Below are positions 11,101-21,589 of a stretch of DNA of 64,000 nt, one piece after another; position 1 is the stretch's first letter, and every line of letters begins with the position of its first letter. The notes beneath the pieces are model-generated. The model was not told the origin of the DNA. It made no database searches and was given only the letters and a program-made list of their open reading frames with translations. Source of the stretch: Phocoena phocoena (lineage: Eukaryota > Chordata > Mammalia > Artiodactyla > Phocoenidae). The stretch covers positions 71,857,191 through 71,921,190 of the forward strand of contig NC_089231.1 of NCBI RefSeq assembly GCF_963924675.1. Direction: 5' to 3'. The translations under genes were made by a program, and so were the position numbers.

Positions 11101-12310
11101 TTTGACATAAATCGCAGCAAGATCTTTTCTGATCCACCTCCTAGAGTAATGGAAATAAAAACAAAAATAAACAAATGGGACCTAATGAAACTTAAAAGCT
11201 TTTGCCCAGCAAAGGAAACCATAAATAAGACGAAAAGACAACCCTCAGAATAGGAGAAAATATTTGCAAATGAATCAATGGACAAAGGATTAATCTCCAA
11301 AATATATGAACAGCTCATGCAGCTCCATATTAAAAAAACAAACAACTCAATCAAAAAATGGGGGGCTTCCCTGGTGGCGCAGTGGTTTAAGAATCCTCCT
11401 GCCAATGCAGGGGACACGGGTTCCAGCCCTGGTCCAGGAAGATCCCACATGCTCTGGAGCGACTAAGCCCATGCGCCACAACTACTGAGCCTGCACTCTA
11501 GAGCCCGTGAGCCGCAACTACTGAAGCCTGTGTGCCACAACTACTGAAGCCCACGCGCCTAGAGCCCGTACTCCACAACAAGCGAAGCCACCGCAATGAG
11601 AAACCCGTGCACTGCAATGAAGAGTAGCCACTGCTCGCCGCAACTAGAGAAAGCCCGCATGTAGCAACGAAGACCCAAAGCAGCCAAAAATAAATAAATA
11701 AATAAATTTTAAAAAAATGGGCAGAAGACCTAAATAGACATTTCTCCAAAGAGGACATAGAGATGGCCAAGAAGCACATGAGAAGCTGCTCAACGTCACT
11801 ATTAGAGAAATGCAAATCAAAACTACAATGAGGTATCAAGTCACACCAGTTAGAATCGGCTTCATCAGAAAATCTGCAAACAACAAATGCTGGAGAGGGT
11901 GTGGAGGAAAGGGAACCCTCTTGCACTGTTGGTGGGAATGTAAACTGATACAGCCACTATGGAGAACAGTATGGAGGTTCCTTAAAAAACTAAAAATAGA
12001 ATTACCATATGATCCAGCAATCCCACTACTGGGCATATACCCAGAGAAAACCACAATTCAAAAAGGCACACGCACCCCAATGTTCATTGCAGCACTATTT
12101 ACAATAGCCAGGTCATGGAAGCAACCTAAATGCTCATCGACAGACGAATAGATAAAGAAGATGTGGTAGATATATACAATGGAATATTACTCAGCCATAA
12201 AAAGGAACGAAATTGGGTCATTTGTTGAGACGTGGATGGATCTAGAGACTGTCATACAGAGTGAAGTAAGTCAGAAAGGGAAAAACAAATATCGTATATG
12301 TGGAACCTAG
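8151..12310 (+). pseudogene. L1 ORF2 (endonuclease / reverse transcriptase) remnant
   Basis: ORF2p nicks target DNA and reverse-transcribes L1 and SINE RNA. Endonuclease landmarks are present but lie in two frames: 'LNVNGLNAP' (about 8164), 'QETH' (about 8254), 'VGDFNTS' (about 8569), 'RIDHI' (about 8752) and 'SDHN' (about 8826). A small insertion at 8413-8440 shifts the frame. A TAA is at 9120-9122. The reverse transcriptase begins near 9400, has a frameshift near 9800 and a TAG at 9995-9997. Its catalytic motif reads FADN rather than F/YADD, with the Asn codon at 10250-10252. More shifts follow near 10650. The SINE at 11363-11711 splits the region before the C-terminal Cys-rich part (CX3C..CX3C, about 11889-11941). 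The expected stop is the TAG at 12308. Confidence 0.9.
11363..11711 (+). mobile_element. CHR-type SINE nested in L1 ORF2
   Basis: A complete long-form SINE. Its head is 'ggcttccctggtggcgcagt' with 'tttaagaatcc', and the B box reads 'gggttccagccc' instead of 'ggttcgagccc'. The tail is 'aaaataaataaataaataaa' followed by tttt. The target-site duplication 'aaaaaatggg' is at 11353-11362 and 11712-11721. Removing the SINE and one copy rejoins the L1 sequence 'aatcaaaaaatgggcagaag'. It is therefore younger than the L1. Confidence 0.95.
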
Positions 12311-12523
12311 AAAAATGGTACAGATGAACCTGTTTGCAGGGCAGAAATTGTGACACAGATGTAGAGAACAAACGTATGGACTCCAAGGAGGGAAAGCGGC
12401 AGGGGGTGTGGGTGGTGGTGTGATGAATTGGGCGATTGGCATTGACATGTATACACTGATGTGTATAATATTGTTGACTAATATGAACCTGCTGTATAAA
12501 AAAAAAAACATAATGGAAGTCTA

Positions 12524-12790
12524 TTTGAAAGACAGGAGATGACTCTCACGAAACGTCAAGCAGAAAAATTGGACCACAGGAGTTTGCACCATATGATGCC
12601 ATTTTTGTGATGAAAAGTGACTGCGTGGGTAGAAAAAAAGACTGTGAGATTACTGACCAAAATGTTAAGGTGGTAATCTCTGCATGAGGGCCTGGGTAGA
12701 CTTTGACTTTCTTCTTTTTGTTTATTGGTACTTTCTGAGTTGCCATAGTAAGTATGTGTTATAGATTTACATTGGAAGAAGTGAATGTTA
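12524..12790 (+). mobile_element. Old L1M 3'UTR, downstream half
   Basis: 'gaccaaaatgttaaggtggt' with 'aatctctgcatgagggc', then 'tttactttctgagttgcc'-like and 'atgtgttatagatttac' sequence, follow the usual 3' end of old mammalian L1s. The order and strand continue the fragment at 6890-7027, so the younger L1 split it. Confidence 0.55.
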
Positions 12791-13610
12791 CTTTGCATGC
12801 TATTTTAACAATGGGGATGCTTTGGCTCTAAGCATGGGACTCAAGTGTCTTCCTGATGTTCCCATGTGCCCCTCCCTGGGGTCTGCTTGGCTGGCAGAAA
12901 TTCCAGGAAATAAACAAACTGCAGCTTAAGGAGATCTGTTCAGGAACAAGTGAGGAGGAGAACCAAATTCTTCATCCAGTCCCTCGACCAGCTGTGTCTT
13001 TGAAAGAATAAAGATGCAAAGTTTTCAGAAAGGAAGGATGTGGGGATCTGGGGAGAGAAAATTGAGCAGAGAGGCAGTATGGAGTGTGGGGGTCTTGCTG
13101 ACACAGGCTGAAGGGGGACCGGGGTTTTCCTTCTCAGTCAAAGCTACACCCCAAATTATAATATTGTTCTTTGGTATGAACAATGGATATTTTCTCCATC
13201 TTAAGTTGGGTGCAGCGAAAAGCATCTTTAGACCAGTTGGCTCTCTTAATTGACATATAATTTGAAATCAAAGTAAGAACAGTATGTTTGAAGCCTACGA
13301 CTGAATCCTGATGCTGTCACTGTTGACTTTGGAGTGAGCAGCAGCTCTGTTCTCATGAAAGGGCAGCAGGGCCGCTGACAATGGCCATCCCAGTAAGTTT
13401 CAGGAACTGACCTGCCTTGGCCTGTGCTGGCATGGCCCCTGTGAGCAGCCTGCCTCTGGCCAGACATGGCTGAATTTCTTCCTGCTACTCCCGGGAGCAC
13501 AAAGTGTGCTATGAGAACATATAATGAAGGAGATCTACCTGGTGTAATTAATTTCTAGTTCCTAGTTTGTTGTTTTTTTTATATTGGGTCTTGGTCTCCT
13601 CAAGAAGGAT
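12791..13610. other. Unique non-coding DNA, no gene seen
   Basis: No family recognised. Frames at 13014-13253 (+) and 13246-13500 (-) are short and without domain features. Confidence 0.5.
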
Positions 13611-13617
13611 ACTTTCA

Positions 13618-13765
13618 GGGTAATTCATCTACTCATCCATCCACCCATCCCCCTATTCATCTATCCCTCATCCATCCACCTATTTATCTATCCATTCATC
13701 CATCCATTTATCCATTCATCCATCCTTCCACTCATCCACCCATCCACTCAACTTCCCACCCATCC
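13618..13765. repeat. (ATCC)n / (CATC)n microsatellite
   Basis: An imperfect tetranucleotide array of ATCC/ATCT/ATTC units, directly followed by an antisense L2 3' end. The array explains the His/Pro/Ile-rich frame at 13584-13868. Confidence 0.93.
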
Positions 13766-13900
13766 AAATATTTATGGAGCATTTACTATGTGTCAGGTGT
13801 TATCCAAAATGGTTGCTGCCCCAAGAAGCCCAAAGTACAGAAGGAACAAAAGACAAGTAAGTTGCTAATCATCACAGAGCAGGATACTCTCATTCATGAT
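13766..13900 (-). repeat. L2 LINE 3' end, antisense
   Basis: 'aaatatttatggagcattta' plus 'ctatgtgtcaggtgttatcc' is the reversed L2 terminus, immediately next to the microsatellite. Confidence 0.7.
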
Positions 13901-13904
13901 GTGG

Positions 13905-14300
13905 AATTTAAATAGGTGCAACCCCTGTGCAGGGCAGCACGACAACATTAACACTACAGATTCCCCTTGACCCAGCAATTCCACCTGTAGAAAGTTAACC
14001 TGTGGCTACTCATCCATGTACAAAATGACTCGTGTACTAGATTATTCATTTCAGCATTATTTGTAGTCATGAAAGTTTCCAAAGTTCCATCACCCAAGTG
14101 ACCAAGAGACCGATTAGACAAACGACAGTATATCTATATCTATATAAGAATTTATCACGTAGCTCTTTACTTACTGACACGGAAAGATTACTAAGATTCA
14201 TTGTTAGGTTAAAGAATACACAACGGTGTGCATATTAATATTTTTCCACATGTACTGAAAGAGAAAATAACGTGTGTGTGTATAGCATTTGCCTGCAGGC
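13905..14300 (+). mobile_element. L1M ORF2 end and 3'UTR fragment
   Basis: 'ccttgacccagcaattccac', 'tttcagcattatttgtagtc' and 'ccatcacccaagtgaccaag' reproduce the C-terminal ORF2 coding strand of an old L1. It is highly diverged and has no open frame. Confidence 0.65.
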
Positions 14301-14339
14301 CGTTTCAATGCACACAGAGGCTCTTTCTAGAGAATTAAC

Positions 14340-14640
14340 ACCTTGAGGTGACCCTCAACCAACAAGGGATTGGCTTTGGATAAATACCCCAGGTCCCTCA
14401 CCCCTCGCTGGAGACAACTGAGAAACCTGGTCTACACTGCCTTCCAGAAGTCCCAGAGGGACTTAATTACCCATGGTGGTAACCTGCTCATTCACATACA
14501 CTTGGATTTCCTCCCCTCTCTGTCTCACTTCCTCACTCTTCGACCATGCTGCCTAGGATAATCTCCCAAACAAATTGGTTACGCCCAAATATTTACCTTG
14601 AGGTCTGCTTTTGAGGAAACCCAAACTAAGACAATGTAAT
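14340..14640 (+). mobile_element. Probable ERV LTR relic, family uncertain
   Basis: The end 'gaggtctgcttttgaggaaa' followed by 'cccaaactaagaca' is typical of mammalian ERVL/MaLR-type LTR 3' ends, preceded by a pyrimidine-rich 'cctcccctctctgtctcact' stretch. No internal region is present. The left end is a guess. Confidence 0.45.
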
Positions 14641-14914
14641 TGCTTACATAGAGGTTGAAAGTAGAACCACCGGGAACCTCTGGGGAGGGAACTGGGCGAC
14701 TGAGGGCAGGAGTGTCAAAGGGAATTTTCATCATAGAACTTTTGATATGTCTTTAAATGTCTAATGTAATGCATTACCTACTGAAAAGTAATTTCCCAAC
14801 GACATCAACTGATAAATGATACAATTAGGGAAGCACAAAGGACTCTGGGAGCACACATAGGCCATGTAGAAAAACCCAAACTCAGCCAGTGAACATAAAC
14901 AGTGAGCCATGGGC

Positions 14915-15085
14915 TCTGGAACCTGGCTACGCAGGCACAAATCCTGGCTCCACCACTTGCACGTTGTGTGACAGGCCGAGTTTCTTGAATTCTGTGCCTC
15001 AGTTTCCTCGTCTGTGCAAACTGAGATGATAGTCATGGTACTTATCTCATAGAGTTGTTGTGAGGGTTAAGCACATTAAGGTATG
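14915..15085 (+). repeat. MIR SINE, upstream part
   Basis: 'aatcctggctccaccacttg', 'gtgcctcagtttcctcgtct' and 'gagttgttgtgagggttaag' are clear MIR blocks. The element continues at 15429 after an MLT1 insertion. Confidence 0.85.
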
Positions 15086-15428
15086 TGCCTTAGTCCTTTT
15101 GGGCTGCTGTAACCGGTATACCACAGACTGGAAGACTTATAAACAGCAGAAATTTATTTCTCACGGTTCTGGAGGCTGGAAGTCTGAGATCTGGGTACCA
15201 GCACGGTTGGGTGAGGGTCCTCTTCCGGGTCGCAGACTTCTCTCTGTGTCCTCACATGGCAGAAGAGGCTATGGAGCTCTCTAGGATCTCTTTTATAAGT
15301 GCGCTAATTCTATTCACCCTTATGACCTGATCACTTCCCCAAGGCCCCACCTCCTAAAACCATCACCTTTGGGGTTTGAGATTTCAACATATAGAGTCTG
15401 AGGGGACACAAACATTCAGACCATAGCA
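15086..15428 (-). mobile_element. MLT1 LTR, antisense, inserted in a MIR
   Basis: 'gccttagtccttttgggctg' starts the reversed LTR. 'agaaatttatttctcacggt', 'ttctggaggctggaagtc', 'ccccacctcctaaaaccatc' and the end 'cattcagaccatagca' follow in MLT1 order. It has the expected length for a solo LTR and retains its TG..CA ends. Confidence 0.88.
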
Positions 15429-15490
15429 ATGTGTAAAGCACTAGTATAGCTCACTGACAGTGCTCCCTATGTGTTAGCTGTTTGTTGCAT
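15429..15490 (+). repeat. MIR SINE, downstream part
   Basis: 'atgtgtaaagcactagtata' resumes the MIR tail (the 'atgtaaagcgcttag' region) interrupted at 15085. Confidence 0.65.
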
Positions 15491-15609
15491 TCAGCTGTGT
15501 TGTTGGGTCTTGGCCAAATCCATATTCCTCCCTGGGAAATTTTCGTATTAGGTATTCTTCTCCCAGCAGCCACTCAGATTTCTTCATTCTGCACATTTTC
15601 TATTTCCAG

Positions 15610-15742
15610 GAGGAGAAAGCAAAGATCCCTTTGGAAACTTCTGGACGGGTTGGCACCATCATCAGAGCTGCATGATGGTTGGGGAGAGCCTCACAGATCC
15701 ATCAAGGACAGTAAAAGTTCCAGGAACCAACCAGAAGCCAAG
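15610..15742 (+). other. Candidate exon (133 bp), unproven
   Basis: A pyrimidine-rich tract ending 'cattttctatttccag' is followed by 133 bp and then AAG|GTAAGT, a consensus donor. Two of the three frames are open across the block, one reading 'LDGLAPSSELHDGWGEPHRS'. Neither frame resembles a protein I recognise. No partner exon is identified in the window. It could be a non-coding RNA exon, an exon of a gene spanning the window, or chance. Confidence 0.22.
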
Positions 15743-15749
15743 GTAAGTT

Positions 15750-16065
15750 GAGGAGAAGAATCCACATTTGGGCCCAAAATTTTACCAGGCAGCAGTTTTG
15801 AAAAGAAGCTAAGGATGTGCAGTGGAGAGAGAAATGCAATCGGCTTTGCCTCATGTCTTCTTACAGTCTTTATGTCTGCGTTGGAATTAGCTTCCTTTTT
15901 CCCTTTCTCTCACTGGAAGAGAACTAAACTCTGATAGTTAAGCTCAGAGTGAGCTGGACGGTCCACTATGTCACATAAGTACATTTCCAATTCTTGGTTC
16001 TGTTGTTTAAAGCAGTGCGATTATTGTACTCAGTAATATATTTCTTTGCTTGTCGGTGCCTCCTA
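15750..16065. other. Unique non-coding DNA
   Basis: No repeat or exon recognised between the candidate exon and the AT-rich block that starts near 16070. Confidence 0.5.
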
Positions 16066-16069
16066 GACC

Positions 16070-16500
16070 CTAAAGCATAAAAAAAAATGCTTTAATAAAC
16101 ATTTGCATATTGCTTCCTTTGAAGCTGGGAGACTAATCTTGGGGATTGTAGAGTGGCTGGGGTTCGGGATATTTTAATGAATTATTACCTAATATTTCTT
16201 TTCTTGTGACACATATGTGATTAGTATATGTCAGCTCACTGATTAACTTTGTTTATTTACTAATTAAGTTTAGAATCAGCTGTCTTATGGTTATAGAAAT
16301 AATTGTTTGATTAACGTGTGGGAACTTACATTTTCATTATGCTCCTGTGTAACTTCTGTCCCAATTAGACGCAACACCCCATGCCGATCTGGGGCGCCGG
16401 CATTGCAATTTTCACCCATTAAGGAATAACAGTTATATTGATTGGTGATAATTGGGTGCAGATAGTAAATACACATTAGCAAAATTTAAATTATATCCAA
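16070..16500. promoter_or_regulatory. Candidate conserved regulatory element
   Basis: This repeat-free AT-rich block is dense in transcription-factor-like words: a POU octamer 'atttgcat' (16101-16108), several TAAT/ATTA homeodomain cores ('taatgaattattac', 'actaattaagttt'), and an embedded CpG-containing 'ggggcgccggcattgcaatt'. The texture is typical of deeply conserved enhancers. Function is inferred only from word content. Confidence 0.3.
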
Positions 16501-19085
16501 CTGGTTCTTTCAATTTGCTTCTAGAGTAACAAAGTTATAGAGATGGCCACCCATGGTTTGGACAGAGTACGACCTCACACAATGGCTGATGCTCTTTTTG
16601 ATCAGTAAGTTCCATGAAATTTCAAGAAGAGCTATAGAAATCAGCCATCTTCTGGTATTTGATATCTGAGCTTGCAAGTATGTCCTTGAAGTTCTCTCTA
16701 GGCACCTCACCTGCCTCTCCCTAGTCCCCCCCGTTTCTCTGTCAAGAACACCCAGTGGCTCCCCATTGCCTGCCATTCTAGGTTTAAACATGCTGGCTGG
16801 TGCCCAAGGATGTTCAAAATACAATTCCTTCCTATCCATCCATTTATGGTGGGCTTTCTGATGTGAACAGAGACCCACTCAAGGTATCTCAGGAAACAAG
16901 CAGGATTCACTATAAGGACATGTGTGGAGTGGAAGCACACCCAGGAAACCCATGGAGATAGGTAACTCAGGGCATTTCCACCTGTCTCCGTTTCTCTCTG
17001 TCTGGCTGTCTTTCTCTTTGTCTCTGTCTCTCCACCTCTACCTTCATCTCCAGTGTGCATCTCTTCCTTTACGCACATCTGTTCAAGTCTCCTATCTCAC
17101 CCCCCACCAGTTTCCCACCCTCCTCGTTTTCCCCTCTCCCTCACAGGCAGCCTGCACAGCCTTGGTTTTGCTGTTTCTGACTCAACTCCACCTTCAGCCC
17201 CTCGCCAGTGCCTTCAATCATCTATTTCTCTCATTTCAAAATCCTGAGGGAGGAATGTGGCCTTTGGACTTTGCCACGTGTCATTCACCTTCCACTCTCG
17301 CATTATTTGCCATTGGCCTACCAGTGGGCTAAATTTTACTTAATACGTTAAATAACAACAACAAAATTCTTTGTGAATTTTAATAGTATGTATCATAAAG
17401 GAAACTTTTAATGAGTACCATAAATGGGAAGCGAGCATTTTCCTGATATACATTAAAATAAAAGCATAACAATTAAAAAAAATTTCAAGTCATATATCTG
17501 CCACCAGTTGTATATACATCCTATCCCCCTAGAAGCACTGGTCTAGCTCCTCATTCCTTTGAAGCTGCCACCACAGATGTTATTTGCCAGCAGCCTCAGG
17601 ATTGGTAACCCTTAAGTCATGTGCCCATCTCTGTCCAATCAGCTGTGACTAGGGTGAGGGCGTGGTCACGTGATCTAGAACAGAGGCCTGTGGGTACCAG
17701 GCTTCCCTCAAGAGACCCAGTAGGCTGACTTAAGCAATAAGTGACCCTCAAGGTACTTCTTGTGGTTCGGTTTCAAGCCAAATCCTCTACACACAAGATC
17801 ACAGTTCATAGCAGCTCCATGTGGAGGGTTTTAGTAGCCCCGTTTCTCTGTCCTTCAGAACCTAGCAGGGAAGAATAAACCCCTAAGTGTCCAAGGGAAG
17901 CTCGACTCCAGGCCCTGGCAAGATGCGGCTCTGTTTGGGACCATTCACAGACAGATCCATCGAGAGCTGCATCTCTTTGCCCCGGAAGCCAAATTCAGCT
18001 CCAATGACCTCTGCAAATGGAACTCCTCCTCCCCAAATTCCTGAAAGGTGGAACTGCAGTCAGCCAGGCCATTAGCCGGCTGCCAGCGAGGCTTTTTGCT
18101 GAGCCAGAGGAAAACCTTTTGGGGAGTGATGAAAATTCTAGGAGAACTGCCTCATGCAGAGAGGGGCCTCCGTTCCTGATTGCTGATGATCACGCCATCA
18201 GATTGTAGCAGACCGGGGTGCTGCAGAGAGGTGAGGCAGGAGGATGGCTCTGGCTGCAGAACTTGCTGTGTTCCCTCCATCTGCAGCTGGGCTGACCTCA
18301 GTGCAGCTCTCTGTCCATTGCATTTAATCCACCCCCGCTCTGAGTGATACGCTGAGGGTATTTCTTACCCACCTCTTGCTTCTCCCCACCTCAGCACAGT
18401 ACCCAAATTTTTTTAAAAAGTGATGCTTTGTGAAAGGAGCTGAAAATACAGTACATTGTCTGCTTCAGAGGGAAGAACTGTAGCTAGGATGTTGGCTGCC
18501 GGTGCCCTGAAACAGTGCCTGATGCGTGCTAGGTCCTCCGTTATGATTTGCAAATGGATGGATGAGACAGAGTGGAAGGTGTGGCTGGACTGAGCAGAGT
18601 AGGAGTCCAAAATGGAACAAGAACCACACTGAGTATCTTTTCTGATGGGATCAAAAATATCGGCTTCCCCTGAAGGAAACTGGAATCGTTTTTAGTTCCG
18701 GCAGAATTCTCTCTTGGAGACTTGGCCAAGAAATTTATTGTATAATGTAGTTTTCTAAGAGGAAGAAACTCCTGCCTTCCTAAGTGTAGCTCACAGTGGT
18801 CCTCAGGCCACACTCCCCAAGGGGGCAGGTGCTTGGCCCTGCCCAGTGTGGAGTGCAGGTTAGGGGGACAGGTTTTGAAGTCAGGCTGCCTAGGCTTGAC
18901 ATGAGCTGACTGTGTGACCCTGGACCACATGGTCAGTGTGGACAGAGTATTGGAGATGGAGCAGTGGAGGGGTAGGAAAGAATGTTCTATCCTGGCTTGA
19001 GTCTAGCCTTAGATCAATGCAGGTGAGGCTGGTGGGCAATTTCCTTACCTGTTAAAAATTACGGGATTGGAGTGAGCGCAGATCT
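16501..19085. other. Mostly unique DNA; CT-rich tract inside
   Basis: A pyrimidine-rich low-complexity tract lies at about 16975-17165 ('tctctctgtctggctgtctt'). At 17595-17700, 'atgtgcccatctctgtccaa' and 'tcagctgtgactagggtgag' resemble an old interspersed repeat also seen at 38935-40085. Frames of 122-136 codons near 16510-17332 overlap the low-complexity tract on opposite strands and are not credible genes. No exon is recognised. Confidence 0.5.
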
Positions 19086-19091
19086 CAAGAA

Positions 19092-19424
19092 CAGCACAGT
19101 CCAATAGAAATATTTTACAAGCCACAAGCGTAACCTTAAATTTTCTTGTAACCATATTAAAAATGAGAGAGAGAGAGAAGGAGAAGAAGAAATAGGTGAG
19201 ATTAATTTCAATAATATATTTTATGTAACTCAATATATCAAAAGCATTATATAGTCAATATGTAATCAACATAAAGGATTATTAGTGTAATATTTTACGT
19301 TCTTCCTTTTCTAATGAGTCTTCAAAATCGGGTGTGCATTTTACATCTTACAGCACATCTCAGTTGGGACTGGCTACATTTCAAGTATCATTAGTCACAT
19401 GTGGCCAGAGGCTGTACTGGCAAC
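19092..19424 (+). mobile_element. hAT-type MER DNA-transposon relic
   Basis: 'cagtccaatagaaatatttt' opens the element and 'cacatgtggccagaggctgt' closes it, with 'tttcaataatatattttatg' and 'cagcacatctcagttgggac' between. It is a nonautonomous element with no transposase. It contains a short GA-rich run (19165-19192). Confidence 0.75.
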
Positions 19425-19584
19425 ACAACTGCAGGGCTTCTCAGGTCTTGTATCTAGATTGTGGGATTTTAAGGTGGACTGTGCTTTTATTGCAGCAAGA
19501 GGGATAGAGGTCAAATACAGGAGAGATTCGTGTGTGTGGAGGGGTGCAGATTGGGGCACTGAGGGAGGCTGTGGAATCACTAAG

Positions 19585-19805
19585 CCACTGGATTCCGACA
19601 GAGCTGGGTTTAAATCCTGGTTCTGCCACTTACTGGCTGAGAGTCCTTGGGCAAGCCACTTTATCCTTTTAAGCCTGAATTTCCTCATGTGTAAGTTAGT
19701 TATGACCTTAGGGGAGTCATGCAGATTAAATAAGATAATATATGTAAAGCACTTAGCTCAGTACATGGCATAGTTTACATACTTAATTATGACAGATATT
19801 ATTCC
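19585..19805 (+). repeat. MIR SINE
   Basis: 'gggtttaaatcctggttctg', 'agtccttgggcaagccactt' and 'gattaaataagataatatat' are in correct MIR order. Nearly full length. Confidence 0.88.
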
Positions 19806-20750
19806 ATTGTGGCAAAATTAAAACCAAAATCACATGCATTGGCGAAAAATGGGGTTTTTCCCCCTTTTTCTCTCTGTAGGACAAGAGTTGTGTAAAGGTT
19901 CTAGCCTTTAGAAAAGAATGGAAAATTTGTGGTAGTAGACCCTTATTCCCCATCATATGTTGTGACAGACATCACTAATCAATCATAGCTTCTGTCCATC
20001 TGAGTCCTGATTAAACCTCAGGAGCCTTCTCAACACAGACAGTTGCTACCCATCAATCTCGACCGGCAAGCAGATGAAATGTATGTGCCATCCCTGCCTT
20101 AGCTCATTAGCATTGTGTGACAGAAGGCAGATGTCAGAGCCCCAGGAAGCATTACTAAAAAATGACCAAAAACAGGGGAGAGAGAGAAAGAATGAGAGCA
20201 CGAGAAAAGGCTAGCAGGGACTTAAAGTGACCAGTCAGAGATGGGACTTTTTCCTGTCTGAGTGTTTCTTCCGTCTTGGAATCAGGGTATCTGAGCCTAA
20301 ACATGGTTCCTCTCTGAATCCTGCGCTGGCTGGAGCCTTGGGTCCCAGAGTCTCTCTGGAGCGCCTTCCAGGGCCGTGCCTCTGAGCTGGGGTCGAACCC
20401 TGGCTGTTTCATCCAGGGAGGCGAGTTCAGTTAGAATTCCAAGGGCCCAATTTATCTTGTGCTGAGCTGCCAGCTGGTAATGAATGGCCGGCCGTTTCAC
20501 CAACAGCCCTGCTTCCCGATCATCACTCTTGCTCAGCCCCTCGGGCACCGAGGGTCTCACACGGGAGTGTGCTAGATCCAGCCCATCCATCCCCCGCCGA
20601 TGGAGGGAACATCTTCCTGCACCAGCTCCGGGGCTTCTCTCACAAAGATGAGAGATTGAGAGCCAAGTTGACACTCCTTCCCCCAGGAGACGATGCAGCA
20701 GAACCAAGAGGAGGTTTAAGACAAATGCAAAGAAAACAGGTCCATCCATC
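19806..20750. other. Unique non-coding DNA, no gene seen
   Basis: No repeat is recognised. The section 20290-20620 is richer in CpG than its neighbours but far from a CpG island. A 150-codon minus-strand frame (20297-20749) has no recognisable domain. Confidence 0.5.
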
Positions 20751-20754
20751 TTTC

Positions 20755-20930
20755 CTTCCTTTCTTTATTCACTCAACAAATATTTGCAGGGGCCCAGAGC
20801 AGTTTCTTAGGACCTGGAGAGGAGGTTGTAAAGATGCATCGGGCCTGGTTTCTGCCCTCAGAGTGTACAGGACATAGGGGAGGCTGTGGCAAGTCTGTCA
20901 ATAACTCGATAAATGTAATGACAGCTAAGG
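20755..20930 (-). repeat. L2 LINE 3' end, antisense
   Basis: 'tttattcactcaacaaatat' begins the reversed L2 end and 'gtttctgccctcagagtgta' with 'caataactcgataaatgtaa' continues it. A TCCA/TTCC-rich stretch precedes it. Confidence 0.7.
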
Positions 20931-21295
20931 GAGGTCACATCACGTCACCCTCTGCTGGAAATCCTACAAAGCCTTCTTGAGGCCTTTGAATAAAATTCTA
21001 TCTCCTGACCTTGGCTTATAAGGCCTGATATATTGGGCCCCGCCTACCTCTTGGACCTCACCTTGACCTGCTGCCCTGTGCCTGTTGCCTACTCTGTTCC
21101 ACCTACAATGGCCAAAAGGTCCCCGGTCCCTCCACAGTTCCTGCTTCAGGGCCTTTGCACAGCCATTCCTGCTGCCTGCAGTGCCCGCCCCTGACCTCCC
21201 CTTTGTTGGCTTCTTTCCATTCAAGTCTCAGCCCTATGGCCCCTTCCCAGAGCAGCCCTCTCTGACCCCCACTGACAGCTGCATATAGGCAAGTG
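20930..21295 (+). repeat. L2 LINE fragment
   Basis: 'ctggaaatcctacaaagcct', 'gttcctgcttcagggccttt', 'gcacagccattcctgctgcc' and 'ttccattcaagtctcagccc' follow the 3' coding/UTR part of plus-strand L2. The 86-codon minus frame over it is incidental. Confidence 0.7.
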
Positions 21296-21371
21296 ATGCC
21301 AAACTAGTCTCTCTGTTTCCAGAGTCCATGTTTTGCTTGTTCTTGGTAGTGTTTCTTTTATTCACTATTTG

Positions 21372-21585
21372 GAACCTGGCTTGCTGACTTTGCTATTTGC
21401 GAGCTGTGTGACCTTAAGCAAGTCACTACAGCTCTCTGAGCTGCAGTTTCGTCATCTGCAAAATGGGGCTAATAATACTACCTAACCTAGAGACTTACTG
21501 TAAGGATGAAATGAGATAGTACAGGCAAAGAGCACAATGCTGGGCACATGGAAAGAACTCAGTAAATATTAGCTACTCTTACTAG
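21372..21585 (+). repeat. MIR SINE
   Basis: 'gagctgtgtgaccttaagca', 'gtttcgtcatctgcaaaatg' and 'ggaaagaactcagtaaatat' mark head, core and tail. Confidence 0.87.
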
Positions 21586-21589
21586 TCTG

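Larger units (their letters stand above)
7028..12509 (+). mobile_element. L1 retrotransposon, 5'-truncated, with nested SINE
   Basis: A LINE-1 of the cetacean type starting late in the 5'UTR and running through ORF1, ORF2, a short 3'UTR and an 11-A tail. It is flanked by a perfect 14-bp target-site duplication, 'ataatggaagtcta', at 7014-7027 and 12510-12523. The target carries a TT/AAAA endonuclease site at 7009/7010. Length is 5482 bp including a 349-bp SINE. Both reading frames are broken by several stops and frameshifts, so it is inactive. It was inserted into an older L1M (6890-7027, continuing at 12524). Confidence 0.96.

Noticed and set aside
7176..12310. Intact, mobile L1
   Set aside because: At least three lesions in ORF1 and several stops, shifts, a FADN catalytic change and a SINE insertion in ORF2 rule out autonomous activity.
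20297..20749. CpG island / promoter
   Set aside because: CpG frequency is only mildly raised, without a sustained GC-rich core, TSS-like motifs or a downstream exon.
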